Source: Brugia malayi (lineage: Eukaryota; Nematoda; Chromadorea; Rhabditida; Onchocercidae). Taken from it: 64,000 bases of DNA. Made by a program: the position numbers and the translations under genes. The notes under the pieces are model-generated. The model made no database searches. It saw nothing but the letters and a program-made list of their open reading frames with translations, and was not told the DNA's origin. The stretch's first letter is position 1. Each line of letters opens with the position of its first letter. Positions 11,112-25,500 of the stretch are shown one piece after another. The DNA lies in contig NW_025062479.1 in NCBI RefSeq assembly GCF_000002995.4, positions 22,750,721 to 22,814,720 of the forward strand. The letters run 5' to 3'.

Positions 11112-13684
11112 ATGATAATAATGAATATTGGATTTATTAGAATGAATGATTTTTGGCATCTGTTGTATTTATGGGCAATTTTTCATTTTTCCAAATCACA
11201 AATTTCCCGTAAGTATTCAAGTAATTATTCATTGTAATTTTTTTTTTTTTTTTTTTTTTAATAAATAATCGATGAATGAAAAGTTACTTATTGTTTGTAT
11301 ACTATTTGATTTTCGATTAAAAATTTAAATAATTCGAATTTGAATTTTATACTATTGTACGGTTTTATTTAGTTCTCACTACAATTCCACGTAAAAAATC
11401 TTTATGTTAAAAAAAGAAAGCAAGCATTTTAAAATTATTTTAATAATGATATATGAAATTATACAGTATTTTGCAGATAGCAAATATTGGGAGAAATTTG
11501 AATCACGTGATGACCTGAAACCTGAAATAGGTCCAAAAGGTAAGTTATCAATCATAAAGTAAAAAAGTAAAAAAAAGAAAACTAATCCTATACATAATGA
11601 TTATACTTATGTCAATGTATTATTACTATTACTAAAATGCAAATTTAATAGAATTTTAACCACTTATAAAAAAATGATATAAAAAGTTTTTTTTTTTTTT
11701 TTTTTCAGATGGAACAAATATAAAATTTGGAAGAGATCAAATAGGAAGAAATACTGCTTCAAAATGGATAGGTCTTAATGGAAAACTTAGCACTAGTCGT
11801 ACGTTAACTCATCCGGAAGTAGCTGAATTTATTAAAAAAGGAAGTAAAAGAATAATTACGGCCGAACCGGAAACAGAAACGAGTGCTGAAAACAGAAATG
11901 CTGATGATTTGAAATTAGCTCATCAACTCTCGAATTCCAGTTCTGAATCTGATTTAAATTCTCAATCTAAAATAAAATTTCCGCTATCTGAAACAAACCA
12001 TCAAAAAAATTCCAACAAATTAGCAAAAAGACCAATTCCACTTTATATCGCCACTCATTATTTTAGATTATCTAAAGAAATTGAAAAATATTTGCAAGAA
12101 AATTTTAACAGAGAATTAAGCAATCCAAAAAAGGAGAGATCAATTTCATACGAATCAAATGATGAAGAAGATCAAGAGTATCAGTCATCTGATACGACAT
12201 TATCAGATTCAAAATTTAATCAACCTAATGTACCAACAACAACAAACTATAATGCTAGCTTGCAAGCAGTACCACCATCCAATTATCAATCTCAATTAGC
12301 AGAATCAGTTGAAAAAAATATTGAAACAGAACAGAATTCATCATCTTTCCTATTAAATGCTACTAACAAAAGGAATTTAAATTATGAATTTCAATCACAA
12401 AATAGTCCATTAGCAATTGCTGAAGATGGAGAAAAGCAAAAGGGAATACTAGATACAAGTATTCTTCCAAAGGTAAACATTGTGAAAAATAAATTTTTAT
12501 AAACAAATGTAAATTTGAAAATAACTGTCATAAAATAGATAGCATAAAATGATGTATCAAAGAATTAATTATATTTTCTAAGCAATTCTTATGAATGTAG
12601 ATATGAGAGTGAAATTTGATTAAAAGATAATTTAAAAAAGTGGAACTTTCAGCCAGGTAATTGTCCACCACTTAATCCATTATTGCATTCATTACCGCAT
12701 AATGATACTGATAAGAGTTGTGGACAAACGTTGACAGGTTCATCAGTAGATCCTAACTGCGCTTGCATGTATTTTGTAGCTGAACGTAATGAGAAAGGAT
12801 GTGCAGCAAAATTTTATATACTATGTTATCGATCAAGCGATCAGGTTTGCTTATCAATTATCTTATCAATTACCTCAAATGCAATAATTATCACTAGTAT
12901 AGTTTTTTTAGGATAGCTTTTGCAAATTTATTAAATTGTTCATTTTAAAAATGTCTTTATTTTGTGGTTATGCGATAATTTTATAATGTAACATTGATAA
13001 TGAACGCATTTTCTATATGAGTAAAAAGAGAATGAGATATATTAAAAGAGAAAATCATAAATTGTATTGATTAGTTCGATTTTTGATTAATAGTTATGCA
13101 AGAAATTTTTTTTTTTTGTATCCCGATCAAACAGATCAGCTTCATAAGTCTTAGACAAAACTTCCATTTGTAGTGAGTATATGACAAAGTATCTTTTAGT
13201 TTTCTTTTTTTACAGTTTTTAAAAAATTGTATTAAATGCATTTTGATATTTTATAAAATTTACATTTCAACTATAAATGAAATAATTATATGAAAATTCT
13301 GTGGAAGATTATTTGAGAATTGATCATGATTAGTTTGATTTTTTTGAATAATTGAAGTACTATTTTATGTTAATTTCATTTTGATTCTTCCTTAATTTTT
13401 ATGCAAATTCATTATTTCAGCATCCCGATCAAATAATCGAAGAATCTTTCGCCCCACAAGTACCCAACACATATTCCGAGCAGAACGCCGAAACACACTC
13501 CGATGAACAGGTGGACAATTATAATCAACAATCAGTAAATTACAATAAACAAAAGCTAAGGCGGCGAACGGAAACAATCAATCAAACATTTCCATTAGAC
13601 AAAGAAGCTGAATTAAAGGAAGATAAAGCGCAAACAACAACGATAAATTCAACAACTAAAAGTGCATCAGTTAAGCATCAATGA
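11112..13684 (+). CDS. putative secreted protein with a small cysteine-rich domain, unrecognised family
   Basis: Five exons join in phase: 11112-11208, 11477-11539, 11709-12472, 12653-12844 and 13421-13684 (TGA), about 459 residues. Three in-frame ATGs (11112, 11121, 11142) precede a hydrophobic stretch, NDFWHLLYLWAIFHFSKSQIS, that looks like a signal peptide. The third exon encodes a long low-complexity Ser/Asn/Glu/Gln-rich region, probably disordered, with NxS/T sites. The fourth exon carries seven cysteines in about 64 residues (NCPPL, SCGQT, NCACMYF, KGCAAKF, ILCYR), suggesting a disulfide-stabilised module. The last exon is again polar, with a possible basic cleavage site KLRRR. I do not recognise the family and assign no function. 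The splice sites are good and all phases agree, so the gene is likely real and the secretion call is inference. Confidence 0.8.
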
Positions 13685-13774
13685 AATCAAATGATCAATG
13701 AAGCAATGAAACATCGAAATTGCTCGAGAAAATTTAGCATATTTTCCTGTTCAGATGTTAAGTAAGTTAAATTT

Positions 13775-13780
13775 AATAAA
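13775..13780 (+). terminator. possible polyadenylation signal of the secreted-protein gene
   Basis: AATAAA about 90 bases after the TGA stop at 13682-13684, followed by an A-rich stretch. Confidence 0.5.
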
Positions 13781-16381
13781 AGAAAAAATGTTAAAATGAT
13801 AGTCTTTACACATCGCAATGATACATTTATTTGTTAAATGGATATCATTCTAAAAGAATGATATATGAGAAAAAAATAAAAAAAAATATGCACAGTATAG
13901 ATAAGAAACCTTCGTTCTCGATGATTTTTTATGATATCAATCATTCCCATAGCCTGTATTTAATTATTCTCGACTTTGAGTAATATTTATAGAAGATAAC
14001 TGTAATGCAAAATTAACCCCGACCATTTATTTCATCAACTTATCGCTAAAAATTATCTATCCAAACTGGAAAAAGAATATGCATGCATCGAATATGTAGG
14101 CCAGATGCGCATTTGTCACCATTGCCTACAGATCATCTACAGGAAATCATTTGTAGGATTGATGCGCATTTATCATTATTGCTTGCAGATCATCTATATA
14201 GAAGATTGTTTGTAGGACAAATGCACATTATCATTATTCCTTGCATGAAATTTGATAAAAAAAAAAATGAATGTTTTCGACAGTACTAAATTTCTTTCAT
14301 ATTTACAATGAATATTTAAGGGAAGATATAATGGATTTTGTCTTTCATAAGGATTTGATATTATTCTGCAACAAGCATATATATATCTACATGGAACCAC
14401 TCTTCTTTTCTTTTTTAAATAAAAATATTTGCAACAAGAAAAAAAAAAAAAACAAAACCGAAATATTAAACGGAGAGATAAAGGCGATGATAATAATAAT
14501 AATAAACAATAAAAACGAACAGAATGAATGATCAGTTCTCTGAGACATCTGCAATTAGATTCCAATTCTTCAACACTACGAAAATTTGAAGTCAACCCGA
14601 GGAGAAATTTCAAAAGAATGGGAAAAAGATCTGTAATTTTTAAAATAGACTAGACAAAAAATAAACAAGAAATCCTTTTCGCTAAATTCAATGATCGATG
14701 AAAACATACAAAAATTTAAATATCATTATCGATTGGAGAAAAATTGCTGAAGATACTGGAAATCTTAACCTTAGAATGATTCCTGTTGTATTATAAAACA
14801 CCTGAATTCTCCATCTGTTTCTGCTGACAGATATGCGCAAAAAGATTCGTAAAGCGAAATCGATTCAGCGAAAGAAATCTACAGTTAAGTTGAAATATTA
14901 ATTCAAAACTATAAATAGGGTTCTCATAAAAAAACTAACGGAATGAGTTTCGGTTTTAAAAAAAAAAAAAAAAGGAAAAAAGAAATGATACAATCCAGAT
15001 TCCCCCTCAAAAAAAAAAAAAATCATAGTCAAATATTCTCAATAACATACAGTGGGAAAAAAATGACAGATAAAAATGAGTTAGCTGATCAACAAAAAGA
15101 TAAATATTGTGATAACGTGGAATTTAAAATCATAAAAAAACACAAGATGTGTCTTTTACTTTGTCGAAATTATCAAGTCTAACGAAATCGGATCAATCAA
15201 ATCAAGTAACCAATGATCTGGTACCATCAAATGTCAAAAAAAAAATCCGATTCCGATGTAAGCCTTACCATTAATTTAAAATACATAAAAAGAACAAAAC
15301 TGAAGAAATGAAACAATAGTCCTTCCATTCACAATCATAATCGAAATGAATGAAGAATGTAAATTACATACATCAAGTAATTTTTATAAATTTTTTTCTT
15401 CAAATTTAAATATAATTCTGGAAACAACGCAAAGAACAAAAACGAAAAATCCTCTCCCTATTATTCTCAGGCTAATCTCATCTCATCTATGAATAAATTA
15501 TTAAAAAAAAAAGAACACAACTAGTCTAAAGCACGCCTATTGTAGAGAAAAGATAATGCTATGGAACCATCTGAAACCCTACCACTTTGGAAATTGTTCA
15601 CAAAAAATTTTGAAAATAGCTGAAGAAAAAAAAAGATGCAAATTACAACACTATTTTTTCATAATTTGCAGAAATCACAAGAATTTCAAGAACTAAAAAG
15701 GCAAGAAAAATTAACACACTGAAAAACCTTATCTTGTAAAAAGATCAAAATAAAAAAATGATGCAAACAAATGTTTGAGTACTTCAATTTAAATTTTCCA
15801 ATTCTAAAAATTGATATTGAGGGAGCACCATCTTCGATAACACTTTTTAACTTTACTGATAAATGCATATTTGATAACACATTCCAGCAAAAAAAAAGAA
15901 AAAAAAAACAACATGAAAACAGAAATCAGAATACAACAAACAAATTTTCATGACTAAAAGAATCGATCGCACAGTTTCCGACTGAACGCTCGATAATGAG
16001 GTCGAACTGAAACATTCCCCATAAAAGGGTGACACAATCACTACTAGCTCTTCTGTCAGTCAAATTCTAACAAAAAAAAAAAAACAGGAAATATAAATTT
16101 TGTACCAAATTTATTTTGAGCAGTGCTAAAACATTCTTAACCATCTCTTTTAGCAAAAAAAAAAAAAAAAAACCATCCTGATAACATAAAATAAATTCAA
16201 CTTTAATTCAATATCATTTTCAAATGAGAAAAGCCCTACCGGCCCGACCTCAATCGGCAAGTTGAATTTCAGAAGATTATTTTATGAGATTTACCAAAAA
16301 CAAAATCATTTCATAAAGATGAAAAAAAGGAAAAATAAAGAAGAAACGAAAGCAAGAAAGAAGGAAAAAAACTCAACTCTT
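13781..16381. other. intergenic region between convergent genes
   Basis: Lies between the ends of the secreted-protein gene (+) and the septin gene (-). I found no exon pair with splice signals. It holds a three-unit repeat at 14095-14250 and many A-runs. Its base composition is somewhat less AT-rich than the introns. Overlapping short frames near 14194-14613 have no family likeness. Confidence 0.5.
14095..14250. repeat. 57-59-base repeat, about 2.7 copies
   Basis: Units start with TGTAGG at 14095, 14152 and 14211. Each continues with GATGCGCATT (third copy AATGCACATT), then ATCATTATTGC(C/T)T and GCAGATCATCTA. The copies are diverged. Confidence 0.75.
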
Positions 16382-16387
16382 TTTATT
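16382..16387 (-). terminator. possible polyadenylation signal of the septin gene
   Basis: TTTATT on the plus strand (AATAAA on the minus strand) lies about 145 bases beyond the septin stop. Weak evidence in AT-rich DNA. Confidence 0.4.
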
Positions 16388-16530
16388 AAATAAAAACTGC
16401 ACATATAACTGTCAGGACAAAACCATCCGGTAGCAAAATAATATTTGTGGGAAAAAATAGATGGGAAAAAAGTGAATGCAGAAGATAAAGGAAACAATAA
16501 GAGATGGAATGCACTAGAAATGATTCTCTC

Positions 16531-19500
16531 TTACTTCTTCGCTTTTTTCCCAGCTGTTTTCAATTCATATTTCGCTTTTTCTTCCAATAATGTATGCATT
16601 TGTGATTCGATACGTCGTAATTCTTCTTCAAAATTCTCGCTAATCTTTTTGGCTCGTAAATTTAGCTGCAATATGCAACAAAAAATTAAATTAGAAAAAT
16701 CGAAATAATTTGTAAACTTCCCACAAACAAAGCAACAATAATATCATATTTTAAGTTTGGAAAGCGGGAAATCAACTTTTCACAATAATAATTCACGAAA
16801 TTTCTGGAGAATAATTTAAAGAAAGAAAAAAGAAACTAACCAATTCTTCCCTTCTTTTCATTTCTTCTTCCTTCTTCTTGACACGTGTAGCGAATTCATC
16901 ACGGAAAACAGTATCTCTATTTGCCATTTCATCAATGAATTCACGCTGCTTCTATAAACAATCATATGTTATACTAGACATCACTAAATAAAAAGATGCT
17001 ACCAACGAGAACATTACTTATAAGTCGTCTAAACAGAAGTCCTACTTTTGTGTAATCATATTGTTACCGAAAAATTCTCAACCCTATACCGACTCTCCTT
17101 TTTTGCTTCTCCGTTTAATTGCTAAATGTTTAAATGACAATATGAATGCTTTTGTGGAATCAGAAAACAGAAAATGAAAAGTTCGGATACATACCTAATT
17201 TGTCGTAAAGCAATAGAGATAATTCATACTTGAATTATTCTTCCTAAATGTTAACTAAGCTATTCAGTTAAATGCTGCGTACTCGACTGCTCTACAATTT
17301 TGAAAGAACAACGCCGAAAGTAAGTTATTAAATAATACTAGCTACAAAAAAGGCAAACTCATACAATGCAATCATTTTTACTGCAAATTTATGAGATAAA
17401 AAACCTGTGCGAAAGCTTCCATCATTTTAGGTCCTGTATCACCATCACCAAACTTCATTGCACGTAAACGTTCACGACGATATGCTTCATACAGTACTCT
17501 ATGTGTCCGCTCACGCAATGCATCCACGTTCGTGCGCAATACTGCCTCACGTAATTTGACAAAATCGCAGTGTTCCTCATTTTCGACTATAATTTGAAAA
17601 CATATTTTAAATTACTGAAAGTGTTTTACTATGAGTAAATTCAGTTTAGAACTAAAATAGCCAAGAAATTAATTAAGATGTATCCATGTGTTCAAATTAA
17701 CATGGATGACAATTTTTTGAACGAAAATCATTAAAAATAATATTTCAAACATTTACTTCTCTCACTGATCAGGTTAATTTCAATAATTGCACCAAATACT
17801 TATTTCTCTTCTATCTCACGCAAATTTGCAAAAAATAACACATACCTTCAACCATTCCCCAAGGATAACGACGTGCTCGAACCATCTTACCGTTCTCTTT
17901 TTTAACAAAATCAGTACTGCCCACAACAGCATATGGCACAAGCTGATTTAATTCCGTATTTATTGCTCGTACCGTCTCGTCGTCAGTCGGAAACTGATAG
18001 ATGGGAATATTGTGACTTCGTAACTCACTTAAAATCTATAAAAACCATGGGAAAATAAAGAATCAACGAAAACCTTAAATTATCAGGAACATAAAAAAGC
18101 TTTCAATATTCAGAGTTGTGCATTTTTTCTAATGCTGGTAAATACAAAATCCTTCCTTCAAGCGTTCATTTTAATTCGATCAGTTTTATCAGCGATGTAT
18201 AAACGAAAGAAAAAAAAAAGTTTAATAAAATCGAAATAAAACCTATAAGTTTTTAGAGGAAAGAAATGCGCATGTCCACAAGTATATTATTATGTTCATG
18301 ACTACTACGTAGTTGCATCCGCATTTAAGTAAACAACAAGTGATATGTGAAAGTGGAAATGATCGAAGTGAAACAAATAATCATAGCACGAAAGAGAATA
18401 AAGAAAATCATTAAAGTTATAATTCTTGATAGTTGTTGGAACATATTTTGGAATATTTTAAATATTATATATGTATAAATGGTAACGTACTTTGCTTTTG
18501 AATCTTATAAGTTCATCTTTGCAGGTGGTATCAGCTTTTGCAATCACGGGTATGACATTGACCCGTTCTGCAAGCCGTTGCAGTGTTACGACATCGAGTG
18601 CTTTGAGTCTGAAAAGAGGATAATGTAATCTTCATTCAAATAAGTAAATTAATTAAACAAATAAGTTAATTGAATGAAAAAATAAACAAATAGTAATCAA
18701 TTAAATAAAAAATTGATTATATAAACATATGGAGTCTAAGTGCATTAACCAGAATGAGAACCCCTCTACACCTACAATACCCTAGGAAATCTTCACAAAT
18801 TTTATCACAACCTTGAAAAAAGCTTAACGAAATAAGAGTTGAGTTTAAATGTCTTATGATCCATATGTTTTTAAGTCTTCCAATTTTCCAAAACCATAAA
18901 ATTAATTTGGAAAGGAAAGATGCATAGGATTCTAATCTTCGCATAAATTCTTATCAACAACATGATACAATGTTTGGCATTTAAAAGTGATAAGGTTAAT
19001 TAGCATATGGTAGAACAGTATTATGAACAGTTTCGGGAAATTTTATAATCCTAAGAGAAAACTTCCAGAATTCAGACGTGTAACCAGCTTTAGAAGTGTA
19101 GACAAGAGTTAAAATACAAAGGTATATAATTCAGCCTAATACTCCACACATTAACTTAATATTCCACATATAATTTATGCAAAGAATCTTTCTCCTCATT
19201 TCGAGAAAACGTGTTATCTTGTGAAGCGTATTTGTATTTCGAAAGTGATTTTAACTATAATTTAGATCAATTTTTTTGTTCAAGCAAGCGTATTTTATAG
19301 GGTGGGAATGCTTGTCAGAAACGGTTGAAAATATTAAGAAATATGAAAACACTTCCTCCTGAGCACTAGAATATCATGAAAATGTCAATATACCCTACCC
19401 GAGGAATATCTTACCGTAACGAGACAACGAATTAGATGAGAAAGTTGAATATTAAGGGTAAGTGATCCTTATCAGATAATTTATTTACATGTGTTTTTTC

Positions 19501-22500
19501 CAATCCTGATTTACAGGATTTTTCCAACTTCGAATGAATACCCGTATATGCCTCAGTACGGCACTATGTCGTAAAGGTGAAAAAGAGCTAAAAAAGAAAT
19601 AAGAACAGTAAAGTGACAACAGCAATAAAGATTAAAAAAAACTTCTCCCAAGTGCTGTGAAAGAATTGTCATCTTAAGAAAAAATAACTGGAAAGTACGC
19701 AGTTATGAATAAGTTGAATGAAAATTACTTCATAAACGAATCCCTTATCTTACTGATAAAACAAAAGAAGAGGAATCACAATCAAAACTTCAGAAATACA
19801 AACATTTCAACCATTTTAAATTTTCAGGAGGAGATTTTCCTCTTCCACTTCATGGTCATTTGTTATATTTATGAAAGAACTGACTGATTAACATACGACA
19901 TTATTTAATCAAAAAACGTAAATTGGATAACATGAAATGCCAATGCCATACTTGGGCAGACCACCCTCAAAGCAAAATCATAGAATAGAAGAGGGAGAGG
20001 ACACGATACAAAGAATAATGGAATAATGATGCCATTTCTTCTCCAGCAACGATCGGTAGGTACAAACAGCCCTTACAGAAATAAAATAATCAAGAACCAC
20101 AAAGAACATGAACAAAGACAAATATTTGTTTTTCTGAAAGCGAGGGAAAAGTACTGGATAGATGATAAAGTGTAACTATAATATGTTGACAGTATCAAAT
20201 CATACTGTTCCATTCAGTGTAATTCATGGTAGAGTGCACTCATATATGATTGCTTCCCTTAATAAAAATATGCAAATGATTTTAACGATTTTTTGCTATA
20301 TTAAACGTCAAGAAAACCGAGTTAAACAACGACCTATCGCATTAAGATACAAATATATTACTGGAAATTTTTGACTAATTAACTAAAAGATTTGTAAAAG
20401 CTATTATTTATTAGAAAAGACGCAAACGCCCTACATTCGGCAATGCGCTTTTAAGAAGGAACAAATGATTTCCCAGTATCTAATTTCATATACAAAAAAA
20501 AAAAAAAAAAAAAACCAAATAAGGAAAGGAAATGAAGGAAGTCAGCGGAAATGTGAACCTCAATTTGCTTTACATATCATTCAAAATTGTGACACAGGAA
20601 GTAAAGAAACAACGTTAGTGTGAGCCTTAATATTTTAATGTGACAAAATTCATCACATTTAAACTATTCAAAGAACCGGTTACCTCATATAAAAAAGCCA
20701 AATAAAGAAAAAAAATTTTTGAAATATATGATGAAAGGGCTGTTTCTTCATCCCGCCTTTCTTCTTCTGATGAATAGGCAACACGACAGTTCAGTTAGAC
20801 ATTCAAATTAAGAAAGGAATAGGGAAGGAAAGAAGAATGGTTAAGTTTTCCTAAAAAAAAAAAAAAAAAGAGTGATACGGTAGATGGAGAATGATGGCCA
20901 TCTGCATCATAAGGACAATAAGTCCAGATGGCATCGAAAATGATACGATACAAATCATCAGAAAAAAAATTTGAAAAAAATGTAAAAAAGAAAGAAAATG
21001 CTTTAATTTTGGCAGCGATTCAATGTTTTCCTCATTAAATTCTCATCTTTCTGTTAGATAAACATAATCAAAAAACAAATATGTCCAATGCATCATAGTA
21101 AATCTCTCGAAAGTCCCAAAAATATATGATTTAAAATCATTCTAGTCAATATAACTGCTAATTGCTACATTGTTAATATACAGCTATATTTACAATAGAC
21201 ATGCGATATATAAATATATATAGTCCGGCATTTAATAATACATTGTCCAACGGAGCAAATATTTGAAATTGGAATGTCAATCGATCTTGAAAAGTATTTT
21301 AGACGAAAATATATCTTTATCCTAGTTAAGCATCTTGGCTTTCGACAGATTCGCATCCTTTGCACAGCTCAGCAAATCAGAATTTAATCATTTCTTTTTT
21401 TTCTTCTCTTTTTGCACGGTTAAGTATAGACGAAGATGGACAAAATTTCAATTTAATATACATTACTAAAGTAAGATAAAGAAGATATCGTTCCTTGCTA
21501 AAATTAAAATTTGGGTTAAAAATGCCGCAAAGATTACAGTACCATCCACTCATATATATGAGGGTTGAATTCTTTCAGTCCATCTTTTGATGTGATGATT
21601 ATCAATAGATGTTGAACTAAGAAATGGGTTAGATTTTTCTTCAGTAATAATTTCGATTAGCAACTCACTCTAACAATAACAGCAACATAAGAAAACATTT
21701 TAACCTTGAAAAAAGAGGAACGAAAGTTCAATAAAAACAAACGGATGGGAAATTTTGATAACATATAGAAACTGAAGATGCAAAAAAAGAAAGAGGAAGG
21801 AAAAACCTATCAAATTTAAGTTTAATTTGTTCGGCAGTCGCATAACTTGAAAAAAAAAAAAACGAACAAATAATATCATAGTCAAGCAAACGGACAAAAA
21901 AAAATCTTGGGAATGAAAACAAAAAACCCACGAAGTTATTCATAAAGGTATGCCATTCACATGATCAAAAAAAGAAGATTGATTGTTTTTAATCATCTGG
22001 CAGATGCTGGGAAAAAGTGAAAAAGAAACAAAGCTGGGAAAACGTTTTATCACACACAACCACTATATATAACTATGTGTGAGAAATACGTCCAAGCAAA
22101 AAAATTTCCTAAAACTATCCCTCTGTTTCTTATCTAGAAAAGTAAATGGCTAATTTCGTTTATAAATTAACCCCCATAATGAACAAAGCAGAATAATGAA
22201 TATGCAAACCCATGTCCTGTAGGTGATATGAAGTAAAGACAAGCGTGGATACGTGTATCATCGTAATAATCCAAACAACGTTTGATTTTCAACTCTTCTT
22301 TTAAATATTTTTCGAATTGTTCATTAATAAAATCAACGATTACTTGAGCGCTGAAATGAAGCAACAATTGCTTGCATAGAATTCAAACATACTTTTGATG
22401 TAGGATAAACAATCTATTTATTTCTTTCTAAATTTCTATCTCTCTTCAAACTTAAATGTAGACAGAATTATCTATCTACTGTAGTCTATTGTAGTAGTAG

Positions 22501-25500
22501 ATGCCGATTAGACACTACTTTACTGCCACGAAATAACTCGCTTTTTTTATAAAGCTTGTCAGACAGTATAATAAGAGAACATCTATACTCCTAAAACCTT
22601 GTTTAAGACCTCCTTTATTTCAAACATACTTGCAGTATCTTCATTTTTCAGACACAGTTTGAGAATTAAAAGTCATGTAGTTTAATAACAGGCGCTATTA
22701 TGCTTCACAAACGAGTACTTCGTACATGTATATAAATCAATTTGCATAAGAGATGTATATGTTAATGCCGACCTTTTATCTTTATCAAGCTGGTCACCAA
22801 ATCCAGCTGTTTCAACAATGGTCAACTTGAGCCTAATTCCACCTTCCACAACATCTAAACACAAATAATATTATAAGTGGAATATTATGAACAAGATGAT
22901 GCTGTGAAATAGCAATTACAACGAGCTTACCATAAGTCCTGGAAAGTAGTTCTACAGTCTTAAGTTCATTATTACAAGGATGAAATTCAAGTTTCATATT
23001 GAACAGAGATTCGATCAGTGTTGTTTTACCCATGCCTGTTTCACCAACACACATCAGATTGAATTGAAACCTAAAAACTACTTACATAAATTGGTAAGAA
23101 AAGAAATATTCACTGAGTAACTAGAGCAAAAAACTTTAACTGCATTTTACTGCACCAATCCAAGTGATGCATTAAATTTCAAAGGAATCTATTTAGTTTA
23201 TATAATGATTTAACACTTAAGGATGAGAATAGAATTCCATAGAGAATTAAGTCTAGCTGTTTTTCACAATTACCCTCGTTCAGTGCATTTCCGAACCAAC
23301 TGATGCGGAAGCGAATCAAATCCAACATGCCCATTCAATTTCAGTGTCCGAAATTCCTCTGTGGTACTTCCAGATACATTAAATTTTTCTGTAAAATCAT
23401 AAATTATTACAATTTTTGTCTTCTTTGAAATAATTTTGTTGTTCTACGACAATTTTAATATCCTGGTTTTAAGATGTTTACGATGACTCTCCTAAAATCA
23501 TTTCTCTTTCGATTAATAACGAAACGAAGACAAAGATGAAACCCCATTTGTATGGTAGCCAATCTAAATCTTACATAATTTCTTTTTTCTTGTGAAAGAA
23601 AGACATTCCTCATTTCATTATCAGTAATAGTGTTTTTATAAGAGACCATAATGCTCACGGATCTTAGCAGTGAGTGACGTGTCCTCTATGCTTATACTCT
23701 TCTTATGGCTAGGAGAGATACAGCAAAGATATTGCGGGAAACAACCAGATGGGAAACGAGAAATCATGCCTTTTGGGACGAACTTTGCATCCGTTGTTTC
23801 ATGCTTGCTAGAATCTTGAGTTGAACCTGAAGCTGAAGTTATAGTTGTTAATGTCCTCTTGTGGATGCCATTGGAAAAACTTGATGATATCGGTGAAGAT
23901 CCACTATCACCATTTAGTAACTTAAGCTGGGAATTTTTCAAATGAGTTGGAATTGGTGGTAGCGGTGGTGCAGGTGGAGCCTGAAATCATTTTATATGTC
24001 TATGTCATATAAAAGAATATCAAATGTTTCAGTCAAAAAAAAAAAATTTTACGCTAATTTTGTCTGACATAAATTTACCAACTATAAATGTGAATTTACA
24101 CTCTAGTTTATTTGCTTTGTTTTGCTAAAAGATAGTACTACGGCAAATTCTTTTTTTATCTTGAAATTATTTTCAAAAAACTAACCGCCATTGGCTTCCT
24201 CGACTCCATCATATCGTTTGTTTTTGGTAAAACTTTCTGAAATTCGTTCGATTCAACAGGCAAAATGTCGGTGTGCACTTTACTCTCAACAACTTCTGAT
24301 TCTAATGATATTTGGCTGCTAATATCTTCTTTTCCACGTAAAACTACCAAATTTCCAGGAGATAATCCTGCAAATTTACGATAAATACATTAATTCAAAT
24401 TGAAAAAGAAAAGAAAACGCAAAAACATTTCGAAAAAATTCACCCAACAAATTAAATTTGTAATATGAATCAATTGGAATAGTTCAACAAAATTAAACCA
24501 AATAATTGGCGGCATAAGAGAGGTCCTACAGCGAAAAATATCATTTCAAAAGGAAAAAAAAAATCAATTGGTCACCAAATTGATGTCAGTAAACGATAAT
24601 GAATTCAGCGATGCACAAGATGGTTCATTTTTATTGGTTTTACTAAATGAATTAATTGCAATTAATCAAATATCTTAATTAAATTATTTAAATTGATTAT
24701 AAAAAAAAAATCGGAGAATTCCGGAACTTCCTTTTCTTTCTTTTTTGAAAATTTGTAAATTAGTGTTTGTGATTAATTAATTTCCTGCTTGAAAAATATC
24801 AAAACTGTTCTTTTTTCATTTCTTTTCACAAATCATACAATTGTATGAATGAAGTAAGAAGTTTAAAATCTATGAATTTACAGAGAACTTTATGCTTTTA
24901 TTCTTTAAATGGATTTAAATAGATCTCTTTAAATTTAAATCTCATTAAACTGTTTAAATGGATGAGATAAGTGGATCGGAATAAATTTATAATCAATTCG
25001 CACCAGCACTTTATTCTGTAATGGTCAAATGATTTTGTTTTGTTTGCATATTTTGTTTGCATCTTTCAGAAAGCAATGAAATATGAATTATAGGTTAAAT
25101 TCATAAATTTCATAATAATGATATAATAATAAAATTTCAAAGACTATATTTTGAGCTGAACTGAACTGAACTGATAGATTTTATTGTCTAAAAAATTGAT
25201 TCAAACCTAACAATCTATGAGTATTTATTATGGTAAGCGAATTTCATATTAATTAGAACGAATGTGTTAGTTTGATTGGAGGAAATTGTTAGAAAGAGCT
25301 AAATGATAATTCAAAAAAAGAAACTTACTGCACTGCATTCTTACATTCTGATAAACATTAATGAATACTCAACTAATACACTTAAGATTTAAATTTAAAA
25401 GTATACAACTAGAAGCTTAAATATGACCTTGTGCAGTATACGACGGTTTTGATGAAAGTTGTCTTTGCTGATATCCAGCAATGATACTACGAACCGATGT

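Noticed and set aside
14194..14613. Overlapping frames on both strands after the secreted-protein gene
   Set aside because: They overlap a diverged repeat and A/T runs, lack splice signals and resemble no family.
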